64,000 nucleotides of DNA from GCA-2720975 sp964467985 (GCA_964467985.1 CAYXTP010000001.1:124001-188000); one strand, 5' to 3'; positions 17,973 to 26,842 are shown, counted from the stretch's first letter. Numbers and translations are program-made. Notes: generated by a model from the sequence alone, not told the origin.

Positions 17973-18497
17973 CTACCGGCGCGTCAGGACGTTTTTGTCA
18001 GTGTGCTCAAAGGTCCTGCCGTAGATGTCGAGTAGCGTTGTTTCGGAGTAGGAAAGCTGGTCACCGTCGACCTCGACCTCGTGGTTGAACTTGAGGGTGC
18101 GCGCTTTTTCGCGCATGAACGGTGATTGGAGAATGCCCCAATCGGGATCTCCCAACTCGGCTTGGACGGCCAGGCGTACTGTCCCAGCTGGATCCTCGGC
18201 GCCTGAGTGCACCCCGCCCGCCAGGAGGCACACCGCCCGGGGAATCGTAAGAGACTGCACGATCACCCCGGCCTCCGCATCCCAGGTCCAATAGCCGGTC
18301 TGATCGTGAAAGACCTTGTCATTCGACTTGCGGCGCACGATCTGTTGATAGCGTAAGACGGCCAACACCTGCGATTCGGCGTTTTCCACATCTCCGATCG
18401 CCTCGAACTCCAACGTCTCGAAATAGGGATTGTGCTCGGTCCCTTCCGGCTCGGGAGAAACGTCCACTCCTCGATTGCCCTTCCAGGTTCCGATCAG
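17973..18497 (-). CDS. Nitrobindin-like heme-binding beta-barrel protein (5' end lost in assembly gap)
   Basis: The visible 175 residues start at LIGTWKGNRGVDVSPEP, the characteristic GxWxGxG opening of nitrobindin/THAP4-type (FABP-like) barrels. The family's HxxxGyw block appears as VFHDQTGYWTW. The C terminus RTFEHTDKNVLTRR contains the His expected as heme ligand in this family. Members bind heme b in a ten-stranded barrel and may sense or detoxify NO or peroxynitrite. The N-terminal residues lie in the N-run. The frame continues through the Ns into the sulfatase-like gene only by chance. Confidence 0.75.
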   Translation of the reverse strand: MIGTWKGNRGVDVSPEPEGTEHNPYFETLEFEAIGDVENAESQVLAVLRYQQIVRRKSNDKVFHDQTGYWTWDAEAGVIVQSLTIPRAVCLLAGGVHSGAEDPAGTVRLAVQAELGDPDWGILQSPFMREKARTLKFNHEVEVDGDQLSYSETTLLDIYGRTFEHTDKNVLTRR

Positions 18498-18597
18498 NNN
18501 NNNNNNNNNNNNNNNNNNNNNNNNNNNNNNNNNNNNNNNNNNNNNNNNNNNNNNNNNNNNNNNNNNNNNNNNNNNNNNNNNNNNNNNNNNNNNNNNN
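18498..18597. other. Assembly gap (100 N)
   Basis: Exactly 100 N, the conventional placeholder for a gap of unknown size. It removes the 3' end of the sulfatase-like gene and the 5' end of the nitrobindin-like gene, and their apparent fusion should not be believed. Confidence 0.98.
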
Positions 18598-19961
18598 GTG
18601 AGTTCGTTGGGGTCGGCCCGCAGGTCATACCATTCCAACGCTTCTATCCGAGATCCCAGTGGCCCGGTCCCCAGTTCCAGCCGCCGGATGAGCTTGTACT
18701 CCTCGCTGCGGTAGCATTCGAGCATACGCAGGGGCGCACGCGAGCCGTGGGCGGCCCCGAGTCCGAGGTGCGAGAGCACCGGTCGCGCAGGCAAGTCGTT
18801 GCCCTCGATCAGGGCTCGCAGCGACCGCCCCCAACATTGGGTAGCCACCGGTGAGCCAACGTAGTCCAAGAGCGTGGGCAGGATGTCGCACAGGGCGACT
18901 TGTCTGGAGCAATGGGCCGCTTCGGACTGCTGTGAGGCCGGTGGCACGACCAGCAGGGGCACACGCAAGACTTCGTCATAGAGAGTCTGGCGATGGCCGC
19001 GGTTCCCGTGTTCGAAGAACTCCTCGCCATGATCGGAGAGTACAACGAACAGCGTGTTCTCCATCCTGCCCGTTGATTCGAGGGTGTCGAGCAGATCTCC
19101 AATGCGATCATCAACCCATGCGATTTCTCCCCGGTAGAGGGAGCGCACATGTTCCAGGTCGCGGTCGGAAATCACGCGCGCTGGTTCGCGCGCCGGGTTG
19201 TAGATCGCGGGGTTGTTCCAGTAGTTCTCGCCATTCATGTTCCCCGCGTAATCGGGATCGAAGCGGTCGGCGAAGGGTTTCGGTGGGATGAAGTCGTGGT
19301 GCGGATCGAACAAGTGAACGAAAAGGGCCAGTCGTTGATCTGTCGGAGTCTCCAACACGGCTTGCTGAGCCAATTCGATTACCCGCGCGCTGCTCACATC
19401 TCGGTGGGATGCGAAACCGCGCATGTCTCTGGCCCACAGGGCCGCCGTGCCTCCGGCGCCCAGGGCGCGCGCGAGGTCTTGGTCCGCCTCGGGTTCCTCT
19501 GCCAGAGCACACTGATAGGACGAGAACCCCCGCTCGAATCCGTACGCTCCTGCCAGGTACCAGCCGCTAAAGACACCTGCGGTGTGCATTCCCAGCTTGG
19601 ACAGTCTCTCTCCGAGGGTCGCGTGCAGCGGATCGATACGACGCCCGTCGTCGTGCACCCCGTGCAGGATGGGGGGCAACCCGGTGAACAACTCGGCATG
19701 GCTGGGCAGGGTCCAGCTGGATCCTGCGATGGCTTGATCGAAGAGCATCCCGCGTTTGGCTAGAGCGCAGAGGTTCGGGCTGACGTCTATATCTTCGAAC
19801 GTCAAGGAATCGGCGCGCACCGTGTCGATTGAGATGATGACCACATCGCACGCGGCGCCAGGGCCCACTTCGGGAGCGCAGCCGAAGGCCAGCAAACCGC
19901 AGACCAGGGCCAAGCGGGCGCCGACAGCGACGCGCGGTTCTTCAAGGGTAGAGCGCAGCAC
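18598..19961 (-). CDS. Sulfatase-like (alkaline phosphatase superfamily) lipoprotein, 3' end lost in gap
   Basis: About 454 residues are visible. GTG 19961 gives a lipoprotein signal with a Cys28 lipobox (GLLAFGC); an upstream ATG (20084) would bury that stretch. Family motifs are VVIISIDTVRADSL (first metal ligand), SSWTLPSHAELFTG, HLFDPHHDFIPP, and VVLSDHGEEFFEHG with GHRQTLYDE. In formylglycine sulfatases the second motif reads CxPSRxxLLTG; here Thr replaces the Cys and His the Arg. It probably uses Thr as nucleophile, like phosphoglycerol transferases or phosphodiesterases, so sulfate-ester activity should not be assumed. It is divergent from the DUF669-like gene. Confidence 0.8.
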
Positions 19962-20099
19962 AGCGCATTGGATCGTACCCCGTCCGTGGCGTGGCCTGCA
20001 CGCTGGAACCGGATCGTTCCAGAATCTTGAAACCCTCGTCCATGCAGCGCGTCTGTCTTTCAACAAACTCACATCAGCACCCAAGGAACAGGAGACAAC

Positions 20100-20603
20100 A
20101 TGGAAACCAACTTCGCAGAGGTCAAAGACACCCAGTCATTCGTGGCGGTTCCGCCTGGCTCCTACGCTTGTCGAATTGCTGAGGTGCGAGTAGGCGAGTC
20201 CCGCAGCGGTGCCGTGCGCTGGAGCCTGCGCCTGGAGGTGTTGGACGGGGAGTACGCCGGACGCACGGCGGCCTGGGATTCCCTGACATGGAGCGAGCGC
20301 GGAGTCCAGCGCGTCAAGTTCGTGCTCGGCGTCCTGGGCTTTGACGTGTCGGGAGTCTTGGACCTCGAGCCCCAAGACATGGAGGGCCGGCAAGCCTTGG
20401 TGGAGGTTCATCCCGAGGTCTGGGAGGACCCGCAATCCGGTCGTCGCCAGGAGCGCCTGTCCGTGCCCTTTGCGGGTTGGGCTCCCCTTTCCGAGCAAGC
20501 CTTGGCGAGCGGCCGCAAGGAAGGCCAGACGGTCGTTGACGACGGAGCGGTCACGGGTGAGGCTCGGGGCCATGGCTCCGAGCCCGACGACACCCCCTTC
20601 TAG
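20100..20603 (+). CDS. DUF669-like protein
   Basis: This 167-residue protein has FVAVPPGSYACRIAEVRVGE, a 'G.y..ri.e...g.S.sG..rw.l.leVldGeyaGR' pattern, followed by a helical segment. This resembles DUF669, a family found mainly in phages beside recombination and ssDNA-handling genes. The C-terminal 30 residues are acidic and Gly-rich (ending GSEPDDTPF), similar in style to SSB tails. A Shine-Dalgarno AGGAG precedes ATG 20100. The gene overlaps cdd by 32 bp and leads an apparent cdd-ligA operon. The family match is by eye and moderate; a DNA-binding role is inference. Confidence 0.5.
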   Translation: METNFAEVKDTQSFVAVPPGSYACRIAEVRVGESRSGAVRWSLRLEVLDGEYAGRTAAWDSLTWSERGVQRVKFVLGVLGFDVSGVLDLEPQDMEGRQALVEVHPEVWEDPQSGRRQERLSVPFAGWAPLSEQALASGRKEGQTVVDDGAVTGEARGHGSEPDDTPF

Positions 20604-21039
20604 CGGGGGAGCTGAGACCCTGACACCCGCCGATGAGGAGCTCCTCGACGCGGCGCGTCAGGTGCTGCCACGCGCCCACTGCCCCTATTCAGGCTTCCGT
20701 GTCGGAGCCGCTGTGAGGTCGGCCGAGGGCGAGGTTTTTGCTGCCGTGAACGTGGAAAGCGTCAGCTTCGGTCTGACACTGTGTGCGGAGCGCGCCGCAT
20801 TGGCGGCTGCTGTTGCCGCGGGAGCACACGAACTGGTGGCGCTTGCGATTGTGACGGAGGGAACTCGGCCGGTGAGCCCCTGCGGTGCATGCAGGCAGTT
20901 CCTGTCCGAATTCGGCACGCACATGCGCGTTGTGTCGGCGGGCAAGGGTGCGGGTGCGTGGATCTCCTCCATGGACCAGCTCCTGCCCCATCCATTCACA
21001 GCTAGTCTCGATGACAAGCACGAGACGCCTGCGTCCTGA
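20572..21039 (+). CDS. cdd: Cytidine deaminase
   Basis: This 155-residue protein contains the zinc-site pair CAERAAL (Cys71, Glu73) and PCGACRQ (Cys104, Cys107), the tetrameric all-Cys form of cytidine deaminase, with the substrate-binding segment YSGFRVGAAV before it. It converts cytidine and deoxycytidine to uridine and deoxyuridine for pyrimidine salvage; upp, another salvage gene, is elsewhere in the window. ATG 20572 was chosen because it leaves a short 20-residue extension before the domain. It overlaps the preceding gene and is followed 3 nt later by ligA. Confidence 0.92.
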   Translation: MAPSPTTPPSSGGAETLTPADEELLDAARQVLPRAHCPYSGFRVGAAVRSAEGEVFAAVNVESVSFGLTLCAERAALAAAVAAGAHELVALAIVTEGTRPVSPCGACRQFLSEFGTHMRVVSAGKGAGAWISSMDQLLPHPFTASLDDKHETPAS

Positions 21040-21042
21040 GCC

Positions 21043-23142
21043 ATGACAGCCTCATCCGCAGACCGCATTGCCCGCTTGGTGAACCTGCTCAATGGTCACA
21101 GCCGTACGTATTACGTCGAGGGCTTGTCCGAGATCAGTGATGCCGAATACGACGGTCTCTACAAGGAGCTCGTGCAACTGGAGCAGGCCCACCCGGACCT
21201 CGTTCTGCAAGAGAGCCCTTCGCAGAGGGTGGGGGCACCGGTGCCCGAAGGTCAAGGGCTGAGAAAGGTCGAACACGCGGTGCAAATGCTCTCGATCGAG
21301 AGCCTATTCAGCGCGCACGAGGTTCGCGAATTCGAGGAGAAGATCGGGCGTTTCCTGGGTCTCGAGAGCACCGTTGATCTGACTTGGTCGGTGGAGCCCA
21401 AGTTCGATGGGGTCAGCGTTTCGTTGCTTTACGAAGAGGGGCAACTCACTCTTTGTGCGACGCGCGGCGACGGGCAGGTGGGCGAGGATGTGACCGCCAA
21501 CATGCGCACCGTGCGTAATATTCCCCTGCGTCTGGACGATGCGACCCGGCCTATCCCATCCCTGCTTGAAGTGCGCGGAGAGTTGCTGATCGGTCGCGCG
21601 CGCTTCGAGGAATTCAATCTGGAACGCGAGTCCGGAGGTGGGACCCGTCTCGCCAATCCACGCAACGCGGCTGCCGGTGCCATTCGCCGCAACGATCCAG
21701 CGCAGGTGGCACGCTACCCGCTCGAATTTCACATCTACGCCGCCCCTCGGGTGCGTGGAATGGAATTCACGAGTCACACGGAGTTACTCCAAGCCCTAAC
21801 CGAGTGGGGACTCCCGAGCTCCGGTCACGCCCGTCGCGTGCAGGGCTTGGACGCTTGCCTTGCCTACCACAAGGAAATGGAGGAGCGGCGCGACGAACTC
21901 GCCTTCGAAGTGGATGGCGTCGTCTGCAAGCTGGACGACCTGAGCTTGCGCGAGCGTTTGGGCACCACAGCGAGAGCTTCACGCTGGCAGTACGCGCAGA
22001 AATTCAAGGCGGTGTCGGCCATCAGTACCCTGCGGGCCATCGAGATCCAGGTTGGAGCCAATGGCCGCCTTACCCCGCGCGCCCATGTCGATGCCGTGGA
22101 GGTCATGGGCGTTACCGTGCGCCACACCACCCTGCACAATGCCGATCACGTGAGTGGCCTGGGGCTGCACGTGGGGGACCGTGTATTTTTGAAACGTGCA
22201 GGCGATGTCATTCCCCAAATCGAGGGCGTAGCCGCGGCTGCCACGGGCAAGGCGCCTGCGGACTGGGATTCTGCCATCCCCGACGAGCTGCTCGATCCAC
22301 ATGGGGCGCCGCGAGCTGGGGTTGCTGCCAGTTACCGCGAGTCGCTGCAAATGCCCAGCGTTTGTCCCGCCTGCGGGACCGAGGTCCTGCACGAGGGCAA
22401 GTACTACCGCTGCCCCAACGTGCAGGGGTGCCGGCCTCAAATCGTGGGGCGCACGCTGGTCTTGGTGGGGCGTGGCGGATTCGAGATCGACTCGATCGGT
22501 GAGAAGATGATCTGGCAGTTGCTAGATGCTGGACTGCTCTCCTCTCCCGCTGACCTGTTTCATCTGGACCCGGCCAAGCTCGTGGGCTTGGAGCGCTGGG
22601 GGCAGAAGTCCGTGGATCACCTGATGGCGCAGATCGAAGAGCGCAGGCAAGTGCCCTTCGCGCGCCTGCTCGCATCCCTGGCCATCCCCGATGTGGGGGC
22701 AGCTACCGGCCGCCTGCTCTCCTTGGCTTATCCATCAATGGAGGCTTTGCGGAGTGCGACAGAAGAGGACCTTCAAACCCACGATGGCATCGGGCCCGAG
22801 GTGGCGCACAAGATCGTGACCTGGTTCGGGGACAAGCAGAACCAAGTCTTTCTAAGACAGCTGCACGACGGTGGCGTTCGACCGCTGTTCCCCGACCCGG
22901 TGCGTGGCGACGGCGTCTTTGAGGGTAAGACCCTGGTCTTCACCGGAACCCTGGAAAAAATGACCCGCGCCGAGGCCAAAAAGGTCGTCGAAGATTGCGG
23001 GGGCCGCGTCAGCAGCTCCGTCAGCGCCAAGACCGATTTTCTCGTTCAGGGCGGCAAACCTGGCAGCAAGGCCAAGAAGGCTGAGGCCCTCGGGGTTGAA
23101 GTCTTACTAGAGGACGATTTCCTGGGCCGCGTCGTCCAGTGA
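21043..23142 (+). CDS. ligA: NAD-dependent DNA ligase LigA
   Basis: This 699-residue protein has the complete LigA order: the Ia domain with YYVEGLSEISDAEYDGLY, the adenylation motif EPKFDGVS (Lys120 forms the AMP adduct), the NTase domain through FEVDGVVCKLDD, the OB fold, the Cys4 zinc finger in CPACGTEVLHEGKYYRCPN, the helix-hairpin-helix region, and a C-terminal BRCT domain (GKTLVFTGTLEKMTRAEAK). It seals nicks in replication and repair. The start lies 3 nt after cdd, implying a shared transcript. Length is normal for the family. Confidence 0.97.
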   Translation: MTASSADRIARLVNLLNGHSRTYYVEGLSEISDAEYDGLYKELVQLEQAHPDLVLQESPSQRVGAPVPEGQGLRKVEHAVQMLSIESLFSAHEVREFEEKIGRFLGLESTVDLTWSVEPKFDGVSVSLLYEEGQLTLCATRGDGQVGEDVTANMRTVRNIPLRLDDATRPIPSLLEVRGELLIGRARFEEFNLERESGGGTRLANPRNAAAGAIRRNDPAQVARYPLEFHIYAAPRVRGMEFTSHTELLQALTEWGLPSSGHARRVQGLDACLAYHKEMEERRDELAFEVDGVVCKLDDLSLRERLGTTARASRWQYAQKFKAVSAISTLRAIEIQVGANGRLTPRAHVDAVEVMGVTVRHTTLHNADHVSGLGLHVGDRVFLKRAGDVIPQIEGVAAAATGKAPADWDSAIPDELLDPHGAPRAGVAASYRESLQMPSVCPACGTEVLHEGKYYRCPNVQGCRPQIVGRTLVLVGRGGFEIDSIGEKMIWQLLDAGLLSSPADLFHLDPAKLVGLERWGQKSVDHLMAQIEERRQVPFARLLASLAIPDVGAATGRLLSLAYPSMEALRSATEEDLQTHDGIGPEVAHKIVTWFGDKQNQVFLRQLHDGGVRPLFPDPVRGDGVFEGKTLVFTGTLEKMTRAEAKKVVEDCGGRVSSSVSAKTDFLVQGGKPGSKAKKAEALGVEVLLEDDFLGRVVQ

Positions 23143-23204
23143 CCATGTCGGCTAACTCGCCGCCGACTCGTTCGTTAGAATGATCCCTACTTCCCTGACC
23201 GATC

Positions 23205-23867
23205 ATGACTCAGACCCCCGATTCCAACTCCGAGTCCGACCCTCCCTCGGAGAATTTGGACCACGTCGAACAGCTCGTTGCGGCCGCTCACGACGGTGAC
23301 ATCGAGTCCCTGAACGAGCTCTTCCAACGCTACCACCAGACGATGGTGGACATGGCGCGGCGCAAGCTTGGACCACGGCTGCGCCTCAAAGAGGAGCCCG
23401 ACGACCTGGCCCAGACGACCTTCCGCGAGGCCGCCCGCGACTTCCATGGCTACCGCTACCAGGGAGAGGGTTCGCTGCTGCGTTGGTTGATCCAGATTCT
23501 GCAGAACAAGATTCGCGACAAGGCCGAGTTCTACTCCGCTGGCAAGCGCGACCTGAGTCGCGAACGCGCTTTGGAATCCAAGAAGGGCGACGAGACGCGC
23601 ACCCTTGAGTTTCTTAGCCAGGACCTCTCCGTCACCCAACACGTCCAGCGCGACGAGCAAGTCGAGTACCTGCGCGACTCCCTGACCGAACTGTCCCCCG
23701 AGCACCGAAAGGCGATCACCCTCGTCTTTTTTGAGGGACTATCCCTGCGCGAGGCGGGCGAGCGCATGGGCGGCAAGAGCGAGGACGCCGTGCGCATGAT
23801 GTTGCGCCGTGCCGAGGGCAAGCTAGGAGACCGCCTGCGCACCCGCTTGGGCTCCGATCCCTCCTGA
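23205..23867 (+). CDS. ECF-type RNA polymerase sigma factor
   Basis: This 220-residue protein has a sigma-2 region (residues 30-110: LFQRYHQTMVDMARRKL, DDLAQTTFREAARDF, GSLLRWLIQILQNKIRD) and a sigma-4 region (about 160-215: LSPEHRKAITLVFFEGLSLR, then EAGERMGGKSEDAVRMMLRR). A charged linker of about 40 residues joins them. The overall style fits the planctomycete-expanded sigma-70 ECF groups. No anti-sigma factor gene follows; the next element is a tRNA. A TAGAAT hexamer at 23176-23181 lies upstream. The regulon cannot be deduced. Confidence 0.9.
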   Translation: MTQTPDSNSESDPPSENLDHVEQLVAAAHDGDIESLNELFQRYHQTMVDMARRKLGPRLRLKEEPDDLAQTTFREAARDFHGYRYQGEGSLLRWLIQILQNKIRDKAEFYSAGKRDLSRERALESKKGDETRTLEFLSQDLSVTQHVQRDEQVEYLRDSLTELSPEHRKAITLVFFEGLSLREAGERMGGKSEDAVRMMLRRAEGKLGDRLRTRLGSDPS

Positions 23868-23944
23868 AGGGCTTGCCAGAACCCGCGCCCCCCCGTATCG
23901 TCCCCGCCCGGCACCGGTCCCTCTAGCAGACCTGGGCGCCAACA

Positions 23945-24020
23945 GGGCTATTAACTCAATTGGTAGAGTGCCATGTTCACAGCGTGGAAGTTACTGGTTC
24001 GAGTCCAGTATGGCCCACCA
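23945..24020 (+). tRNA. tRNA-Val (anticodon CAC)
   Basis: A full cloverleaf can be drawn: acceptor GGGCTAT pairs with ATGGCCC, D-stem ACTC/GAGT, anticodon stem CCATG/CGTGG around the loop TTCACAG with anticodon CAC, and T-stem ACTGG/CCAGT around TTCGAGT. The 3' ACCA is encoded. It reads GUG codons, common in this GC-rich genome. Confidence 0.93.
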
Positions 24021-24180
24021 CTCCACCTTCCGGTGCCCGGCCTGGTATCTTCCTGCCGACGCGAATGAGTGCGCAGCGGCCCTCTAGGCGCTTGATGCCC
24101 GGAAGCCACTAGGAGCACTGGACACAGTAAGCCTATGGTCGAACCTGCCTTGCGCCCACTCGCTTCCGTCAGGAGCTTCC

Positions 24181-24708
24181 ATGACTCGCCTCTGCTTGAT
24201 TCTTCTCCTTCTCGGTTTTTCCGCTTCATGCGGGCCCGCCCCTAGCCCTGTACGAACGTCGGCGTCGGGGGAACAAGTGGTTGTCCCCTCTTCGACCCCG
24301 TGGGACTGGACGGCCTCCGCTATCCCCGCGGCTTCCGGGTGGGCGTGGAAAGAGCCGGCTCATCCGCGCGTTGAATTCTACGCCGAGCAGTACAAGTACT
24401 CCGGCGCGGGTGGCGTCGGCATCTCGACCAAGTGGGACTCCAGCGACTGGCGATCGACATCCAAGGGCGCAAAGCGGGGATCCAGTATTGGCTACCCCGG
24501 CGAGGCTCAGTACGGCTTCTCGTCCGAATACAAGGGTACTCACGAAGGCTTCGACTACTACGAAGTCGAAGTCTCTTACTGGAGCGAAGGACGGAGTGCG
24601 AGTCGCACGCGGTTGTATCAGTACAGTGGGGTTGACCTTGAGTTTGGACGGGACAGCGACTGGCACATCGGAATGCGCCCTGTGGAGTCGGATTTAGGGG
24701 ACAAGTAG
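24181..24708 (+). CDS. Small lipoprotein of unknown function
   Basis: This 175-residue protein has a lipoprotein signal (MTRLCLILLLLGFSASC, Cys17). The mature part is rich in Tyr, Ser and Trp (WDWTASAIPAASGWAWKEP, FYAEQYKYSGAGG, FDYYEVEVSYWSEG) and appears all-beta, compatible with a small periplasmic or surface-anchored sandwich domain. A CAGGAG Shine-Dalgarno precedes ATG 24181. It stands alone between tRNA-Val and the AbiE pair. I recognise no family. Confidence 0.6.
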   Translation: MTRLCLILLLLGFSASCGPAPSPVRTSASGEQVVVPSSTPWDWTASAIPAASGWAWKEPAHPRVEFYAEQYKYSGAGGVGISTKWDSSDWRSTSKGAKRGSSIGYPGEAQYGFSSEYKGTHEGFDYYEVEVSYWSEGRSASRTRLYQYSGVDLEFGRDSDWHIGMRPVESDLGDK

Positions 24709-25012
24709 GTCACCGAGAGGCTGCTGCCACGTCCTGATCCTCGTGTCACGCGTGTGAGCTTCGGGAGGCCAGGCTGTCTGCACGATCAGGCGAGGTGGCC
24801 CGCGTGGCTCTTCAGAGACCCGCCCTGTTACTGGCTGACCTCCCCCGTGCGCTCGGCAGCCTGTATCCCGGCCCAGAATGACATTCGGTGCGCGTCTGAG
24901 GTCTGATCGCGGAATATATCAATATGTATCTACATTCAACGGGGTTGAATCTCGATAGATAGTGACATATATTCACCCTCCAGCCTTTCTGGCTGCGGAA
25001 GGGTCACTTGAG
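24709..25012. other. Intergenic region carrying the AbiE promoter/operator
   Basis: About 300 bp. The first 200 bp are ordinary GC-rich sequence with no visible gene. From about 24905 to 24980 the composition becomes sharply AT-rich and holds the nested inverted repeat described separately. Confidence 0.5.
24912..24974. promoter_or_regulatory. Nested inverted repeat, probable operator of the AbiE pair
   Basis: Inner arms ATTCAAC (24934-24940) and GTTGAAT (24944-24950) are a perfect 7-bp repeat around GGG. Outer arms GAATATAT (24912-24919) and ATATATTC (24967-24974) are a perfect 8-bp repeat centred within one base of the same axis. The element lies 38 to 100 bp before the preferred antitoxin ATG. 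AbiEi antitoxins are known to bind inverted repeats and repress their own promoter, so this is the likely target. Confidence 0.6.
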
Positions 25013-26017
25013 ATGGAAACCACGTTGATGGAAAACGCTCTGGAGGTGCTTGCTGGGTTGGGGGTGGATCTTCACCTCAAGCGAGGCCGGAGGCCAGCGG
25101 GGTTGGCCACGGGAGAAGAGATCTGGGTCCTGGGAGGGGGACAGGCAACGAAGGAGGTTCTGGCAACTCCCCATGGTCAGCGCAGGGGGCCCGAGAAGAA
25201 ACGGGATGACCAGGAGCTCCCCCGTTTGTGGGTGGCGGACTATCTCCGTCCAGCGGCCGCCGAGGAGATGATTCGGCGCGGGAGGGCGTTCGTCGATGGG
25301 GCGGGCAACACGGATCTGCGGCCCCTTGGAATGCTCGTGCATGTCATGGGCCGTCGCCCGAACAAGCTTCCGCGGAATACACACCACGTGAAGGTGACGC
25401 GGGAGTGGCGCACGCCTGCGATTCGGGTGCTCTTCCATCTCCTTTGTGATCCCCCGCTCGTTCAGAAACCCATCCTAGAGATCGCCGCCGCAGCCGACGT
25501 CGCAGCGGGAACAGTCGTGTACCTCATGCAGGACTTGGAACAGGCGGGCACCCTCCTGCGCCTTGGCGGACACAAGCGTCGCCTCGTACCCGACGAGGAC
25601 CTCGTGTATCGGTGGATCGCGGAATACACAGGGAAACTCCGACCTCGCACTTTGCTGGGGCGATTCGAGACCAGCGCACCGCAGCAACTTCAGGAATGCG
25701 ACTTGGCTGCGCACAATGCAGTCTGGGGCGGAGAGGAGGCGGCCAAGCTGCTGGGCGCGAACCTGCGGCCTGGTACCTGGACGATCTACGTAAAGGGCGA
25801 CCCGGTGGGCATTCTCCAGGCAGCCCGCTTGCGTCCGAACCCCCAGGGAGCCATTGAAATTCGCGAGGCCTTCTGGACCCGGCCTATCGACGGACCGCGC
25901 ACGGACGTCGTGCATCCCTTGCTCCTAGTCGCCGACCTCCTTGCTATCCGAGACCACCGATGTGGGGACGCAGCTCGTTTCATCAAGGAGGAGTTCCTTG
26001 CTGGACTTATCGGGTAA
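25013..26017 (+). CDS. Type IV toxin-antitoxin system AbiEi-family antitoxin
   Basis: About 334 residues. AFVDGAGNTDL (residues 93-103) matches the 'fvDgaGNayl' motif of this AbiEi subgroup. A winged-helix-like segment around PILEIAAAADVAAGTVVYLM (about 153-172) would bind DNA. AbiEi antitoxins repress transcription and counteract the AbiEii nucleotidyltransferase without binding it directly. ATG 25013 is preferred to GTG 24962, because the latter would start inside the operator-like repeat; AAGGG lies 9 nt before 25013. The 3' end overlaps the toxin gene by 20 nt, which couples their translation. Confidence 0.8.
   Translation: METTLMENALEVLAGLGVDLHLKRGRRPAGLATGEEIWVLGGGQATKEVLATPHGQRRGPEKKRDDQELPRLWVADYLRPAAAEEMIRRGRAFVDGAGNTDLRPLGMLVHVMGRRPNKLPRNTHHVKVTREWRTPAIRVLFHLLCDPPLVQKPILEIAAAADVAAGTVVYLMQDLEQAGTLLRLGGHKRRLVPDEDLVYRWIAEYTGKLRPRTLLGRFETSAPQQLQECDLAAHNAVWGGEEAAKLLGANLRPGTWTIYVKGDPVGILQAARLRPNPQGAIEIREAFWTRPIDGPRTDVVHPLLLVADLLAIRDHRCGDAARFIKEEFLAGLIG
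25985..25993 (+). promoter_or_regulatory. Strong Shine-Dalgarno for the AbiEii toxin gene
   Basis: AAGGAGGAG lies within the antitoxin's last codons and ends 4 nt before TTG 25998. It is the strongest ribosome-binding site noticed in the window and decides the toxin start, which has no ATG nearby. Confidence 0.6.
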
Positions 26018-26831
26018 ATTGGAGCTCGCTAGCCTCTCGAGAATCCTTGCGCCGATAGTCCAACGGGCGGGAGTGCTGGGACTTGATTGGCTGCTGATCG
26101 GTGCCGCGGCCCGTGACCTAGTTCTTGAGCACGCCAGAGGGTGCGAGCGCGCGCGAGCGACCCTTGATCTGGACGTCGCCGTCTGTGTCCGGTGCTGGGA
26201 GGACTACGACAGGCTCAAGGGAGCATTCGTGAAGGGGAACGGGGCACGTCTACACCTAGACACAAAGCAACGCATCTCGTTCCCAGGTGGCGCCGAAGTC
26301 GACCTCGTGCCTTTTGGAGGGCTAGAGGAGGATGGCGAGATCGTGTGGCCGCCCGAAGCCGATCACCGAATGAACGTGCGTGGACTGCGGGAGGCACTGG
26401 ATCATGCTGAACATGTTCTCCTCCCCGAAAGCGTCAAGATTCGCACACTCACTATCGAGCATCTCACTTGCCTCAAGGTGCTGGCTTGGCGGGATCGGGG
26501 TCACGAAAAGCGACTCCATGACTCAGTCGACATCGCCTACATCTTTAAGAACGCGGACAGAATTGTCTGTCTTGACGAGCTCTACGATTCGCACCTAGAG
26601 CTGATGAAGGAATGCGACTACGACCACAAAACAGCAGGCATTCAGCTTCTAGGGGAGCGGTTGAGGCAGACGCTGCTACCTGAGACAAGAGAAGCTCTAA
26701 CGCGCATTCTCCAGGAAGAATGTGACGAGGCCGGCAGTCTCCGGCTGGTGGCCGACATGAGAGTCGGAGGCCACGGACTCCGGCACCTGCGTGCGCTGCG
26801 AAGGGGGGTCCTCGGGTCCCAAACGGCCTGA
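25998..26831 (+). CDS. AbiEii-family nucleotidyltransferase toxin
   Basis: This protein of about 277 residues has a DNA polymerase beta-type nucleotidyltransferase core: GAAARDLVLEH (35-45), the metal-binding TLDLDVAV (Asp57 and Asp59), and VDLVPFGGL, then LTCLKVLAWRDRGHEKRLHD, which fits the AbiEii 'lK..Aw.dR...KD' pattern. Toxins of this family transfer nucleotides to tRNA acceptor ends or other targets and stop growth, giving abortive phage defence. TTG 25998 is selected by the AAGGAGGAG site just upstream. It follows the antitoxin with a 20-nt overlap. The target cannot be seen from sequence. Confidence 0.82.
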   Translation: MLDLSGKLELASLSRILAPIVQRAGVLGLDWLLIGAAARDLVLEHARGCERARATLDLDVAVCVRCWEDYDRLKGAFVKGNGARLHLDTKQRISFPGGAEVDLVPFGGLEEDGEIVWPPEADHRMNVRGLREALDHAEHVLLPESVKIRTLTIEHLTCLKVLAWRDRGHEKRLHDSVDIAYIFKNADRIVCLDELYDSHLELMKECDYDHKTAGIQLLGERLRQTLLPETREALTRILQEECDEAGSLRLVADMRVGGHGLRHLRALRRGVLGSQTA

Positions 26832-26842
26832 GGAAGCTCGCC

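Noticed and set aside
23945..26831. tRNA-Val as an integration site for the AbiE region
   Set aside because: I found no second copy of the tRNA 3' end downstream, no integrase gene, and the DUF-less lipoprotein between them gives no sign of an island boundary.
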